Below, one piece after another: positions 62,424 to 64,000 of a DNA stretch of 64,000 nucleotides (its first letter is position 1; each line of letters begins with the position of its first letter). A model generated the notes under the pieces. It searched no databases. It saw only the letters and a program-made list of their open reading frames with translations, and was not told where the DNA came from. The stretch spans positions 42,430-106,429 of the forward strand of contig DAOUSW010000001.1 in NCBI GenBank assembly GCA_030627005.1, read 5' to 3'. Made by a program: the position numbers and the translations under genes. The DNA comes from MTP4 sp9310u. GTDB taxonomy: Archaea; Halobacteriota; Methanosarcinia; Methanosarcinales; Methanosarcinaceae.

Positions 62424-62942
62424 ATGGGGTTCGGATCGATCATTGCAGCAATGATCTCGGTTTCAGTCATCCTTCTTGCAACCTACGTCTGCTCTAAAGG
62501 AGGGTTTTACATGGCAGACGTGCTATCGGATTCTTTTTCGGAGATGCAGGAAAACAAAAACGAGATGCTCAAAACGGAAATAGAGGTCACGGGGGTCACA
62601 ACGGACGGCGTCGATGTCCTCCTTTCCCTCCGTAACACCGGGACCGTGAAAATAGGGGATTTCGAATATATGGATGTGATCGTCCTTTATTGCAACTCAT
62701 CCAACACAACAAAAACTGTCTGGGTCCCGTACCAGGAAGAAAACACCACTCTTGCCGGGAATCACTGGAAGGTGCACAGCATCTCCCCCGACCTTGTCAA
62801 CCCCGGGATCTTTGACGCCGGGGAGAGGATGGAAATGCAGATCAGGCTGAGTGCCTCAGACCCCATAGGGAACCACAGTGAAAACTGGATACAGGTAACA
62901 ACCCCGAATGGGGCGGGAGATTCGGTATATTTTGAAAGGTAG
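62424..62942 (+). CDS. flaF: Archaellum stator protein FlaF, locus 2
   Basis: A 172-residue protein, MGFGSIIAAMISVSVILLATYV, with an N-terminal helix and an extracellular domain ending NWIQVTTPNGAGDSVYFER. GTGGAATA lies upstream of the ATG. It is the direct counterpart of the locus 1 gene. The TAG stop (62940-62942) is followed only four codons later by TGA, so readthrough would add little. Confidence 0.83.
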   Translation: MGFGSIIAAMISVSVILLATYVCSKGGFYMADVLSDSFSEMQENKNEMLKTEIEVTGVTTDGVDVLLSLRNTGTVKIGDFEYMDVIVLYCNSSNTTKTVWVPYQEENTTLAGNHWKVHSISPDLVNPGIFDAGERMEMQIRLSASDPIGNHSENWIQVTTPNGAGDSVYFER

Positions 62943-63063
62943 AAAGACAGGTCATGAGGATTGCTTTAGAAAGAGGGAATTGAAGGCTGAAAGGCAATCC
63001 ATGGAAATGGTGTAGACAGGAGCATTGAAGCCTGAAAAATAAAGAACTGAAGGGGGAGAGCAG

Positions 63064-63870
63064 ATGGGTGACAGGACTCAGGGGGATGAAATTCAGGGGA
63101 ATAGGCCATTATTTGGCGCCGAAGAATACCTTGAAGAAATCCTTGACGAAATTGCAGGGGAGGAAAAGGTCCCCCTTGAGGTCATATCTTTTGGACACCT
63201 GGAGATCGACAGGAAGATGGAAGGAGGCGTACCTGTCGGTTCCCTGAGTCTACTCGAAGGAGGAAACAATAGTGGGAAATCCATTCTCCTGCAGCAGATC
63301 ATGCGGGGAGCCCTGGACCAGGGAAAAACCGTGCTCACCCTTACAACTGAAAAGACAGCAAAGGATATGCTGAGGCAGATGGAAAAGCTGGCCATTGATG
63401 TCTATGACTATTTCATAATAGGAAGGTCCAGAATACTCGAAATGGATACTAACTACGTTGAAGCAAATCCTCAAATTAGTGAAAAGCTGCTCCTAACGCT
63501 CCTCGAATGCATCAAAAAAAGTGATGAAGACCTTGTCCTTATCGATTCCCTGACAGCTTTTGTCGTGAATTCCCCGGAAAATGCCATATTAAACTTTTTT
63601 ACCGAATGTGTAAAGCTATGCGATAGGGGAAAAACCGTCCTCATAAGCGTCCACGGCTATTCGTTCTCAGAAGCACTTCTCTCCCGGATACGGTCAATCT
63701 GCGACGCTTACATGGAACTCAGGATAGAACATGTAGGAGACCAGTGGATAAAGACCATGGAAATCCAGAAGCTTCGGGGAGCAAAGAAGGAAATCGGCAA
63801 TATGCTGAGCTTTGATGTGGAAAGTGAATACGGGCTGAAAATCATCCCGGTTTCGAAAGTTAAAGCATGA
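63064..63870 (+). CDS. flaH: Archaellum ATPase FlaH, locus 2
   Basis: A 268-residue RecA/KaiC-like ATP-binding motor regulator. GGGGGAGAGCAG precedes ATG 63064. An N-terminal extension of about 25 residues relative to locus 1 precedes the core. Walker A lies in EGGNNSGKSILLQQI and Walker B in DLVLIDSLTAFVV. It is the last complete gene. flaI and flaJ of this locus are expected just beyond the window. Confidence 0.93.
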   Translation: MGDRTQGDEIQGNRPLFGAEEYLEEILDEIAGEEKVPLEVISFGHLEIDRKMEGGVPVGSLSLLEGGNNSGKSILLQQIMRGALDQGKTVLTLTTEKTAKDMLRQMEKLAIDVYDYFIIGRSRILEMDTNYVEANPQISEKLLLTLLECIKKSDEDLVLIDSLTAFVVNSPENAILNFFTECVKLCDRGKTVLISVHGYSFSEALLSRIRSICDAYMELRIEHVGDQWIKTMEIQKLRGAKKEIGNMLSFDVESEYGLKIIPVSKVKA

Positions 63871-63924
63871 AATGGAAATCAGATAACCCCCGGAAAACTG
63901 AGAGAGAAGAAAGACCAGCTAAGC

Positions 63925-64000
63925 AAAAAAGAACATTAAAAAAGAACATTAAAAAAGAACATTAAAAAAGAACATTAAAAAAGAACATTAAAAAAGAACA
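63925..64000. repeat. 13-bp tandem repeat running off the window
   Basis: At least five full copies of AAAAAAGAACATT and a partial sixth follow flaH of locus 2. The array continues past base 64000. Confidence 0.93.

Noticed and set aside
62940..62942. TAG at the end of locus 2 flaF as a pyrrolysine codon
   Set aside because: A TGA follows within four codons and the protein length already matches the paralogue, so TAG is the ordinary stop.

Overview
The window comes from a methanogenic archaeon of the genus Methanosarcina (or a very close relative). The evidence is the coenzyme M biosynthesis genes (cysteate synthase and a fused sulfopyruvate decarboxylase comDE), a monofunctional CO dehydrogenase (cooS), an archaeal membrane-anchored Lon protease, class I HMG-CoA reductase for isoprenoid lipids, two archaellum operons, TATA-box promoters, and AT-rich intergenic regions full of short tandem repeats. 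Species cannot be fixed from the sequence alone.

Layout. 1-2.8 kb: the 5' part of pyrG and a small minus-strand pair (a Trm112-like protein and a membrane protein). 3.3-8.8 kb: a plus-strand operon cooS - cooF - formate-dehydrogenase-like catalytic subunit - two iron-sulfur proteins, which looks like a CO-driven CO2/formate oxidoreductase; two of its iron-sulfur genes carry single-base frameshifts at C-runs. 9.3-12.2 kb: two universal stress proteins around a nucleoside-recognition membrane protein. 12.7-17.9 kb, minus strand: tldE/pmbA, tldD and lonB. 18.3-26.4 kb: four paralogous TPR proteins with matching near-leaderless promoters, one fused to a complete nitrilase domain, interleaved with a small protein that duplicates the LonB membrane hairpin and with a zinc-ribbon protein. 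27.2-31.2 kb: the coenzyme M block (cysteate synthase, comDE, convergent DUF39-ferredoxin). 31.6-42.2 kb: three HAD-hydrolase paralogues bracketing a complete Opp/Nik-type ABC importer with two divergent methyltransferases. 42.6-45.2 kb: valS. 46-53.4 kb: archaellum operon 1 (flaB, C/E, G, F, H, I, J and an unknown gene), in which flaI has an in-frame amber codon. 54-60 kb: a DsrE-like protein, hmgA and a 2-oxoacid:ferredoxin oxidoreductase. 60.4-64 kb: archaellum operon 2 (flaB to flaH, continuing past the window).

How it fits together. The metabolic genes concern one-carbon and CO metabolism, CoM synthesis and ferredoxin-linked electron flow. The archaellum operons give two alternative filament machines. 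Intergenic regions are unusually repeat-rich: more than a dozen short tandem arrays, each with its own unit, lie mostly just after genes. There are also MITE-like palindromes and hairpins resembling IS200/IS605 ends. I saw no rRNA, tRNA, CRISPR array or intact transposase.
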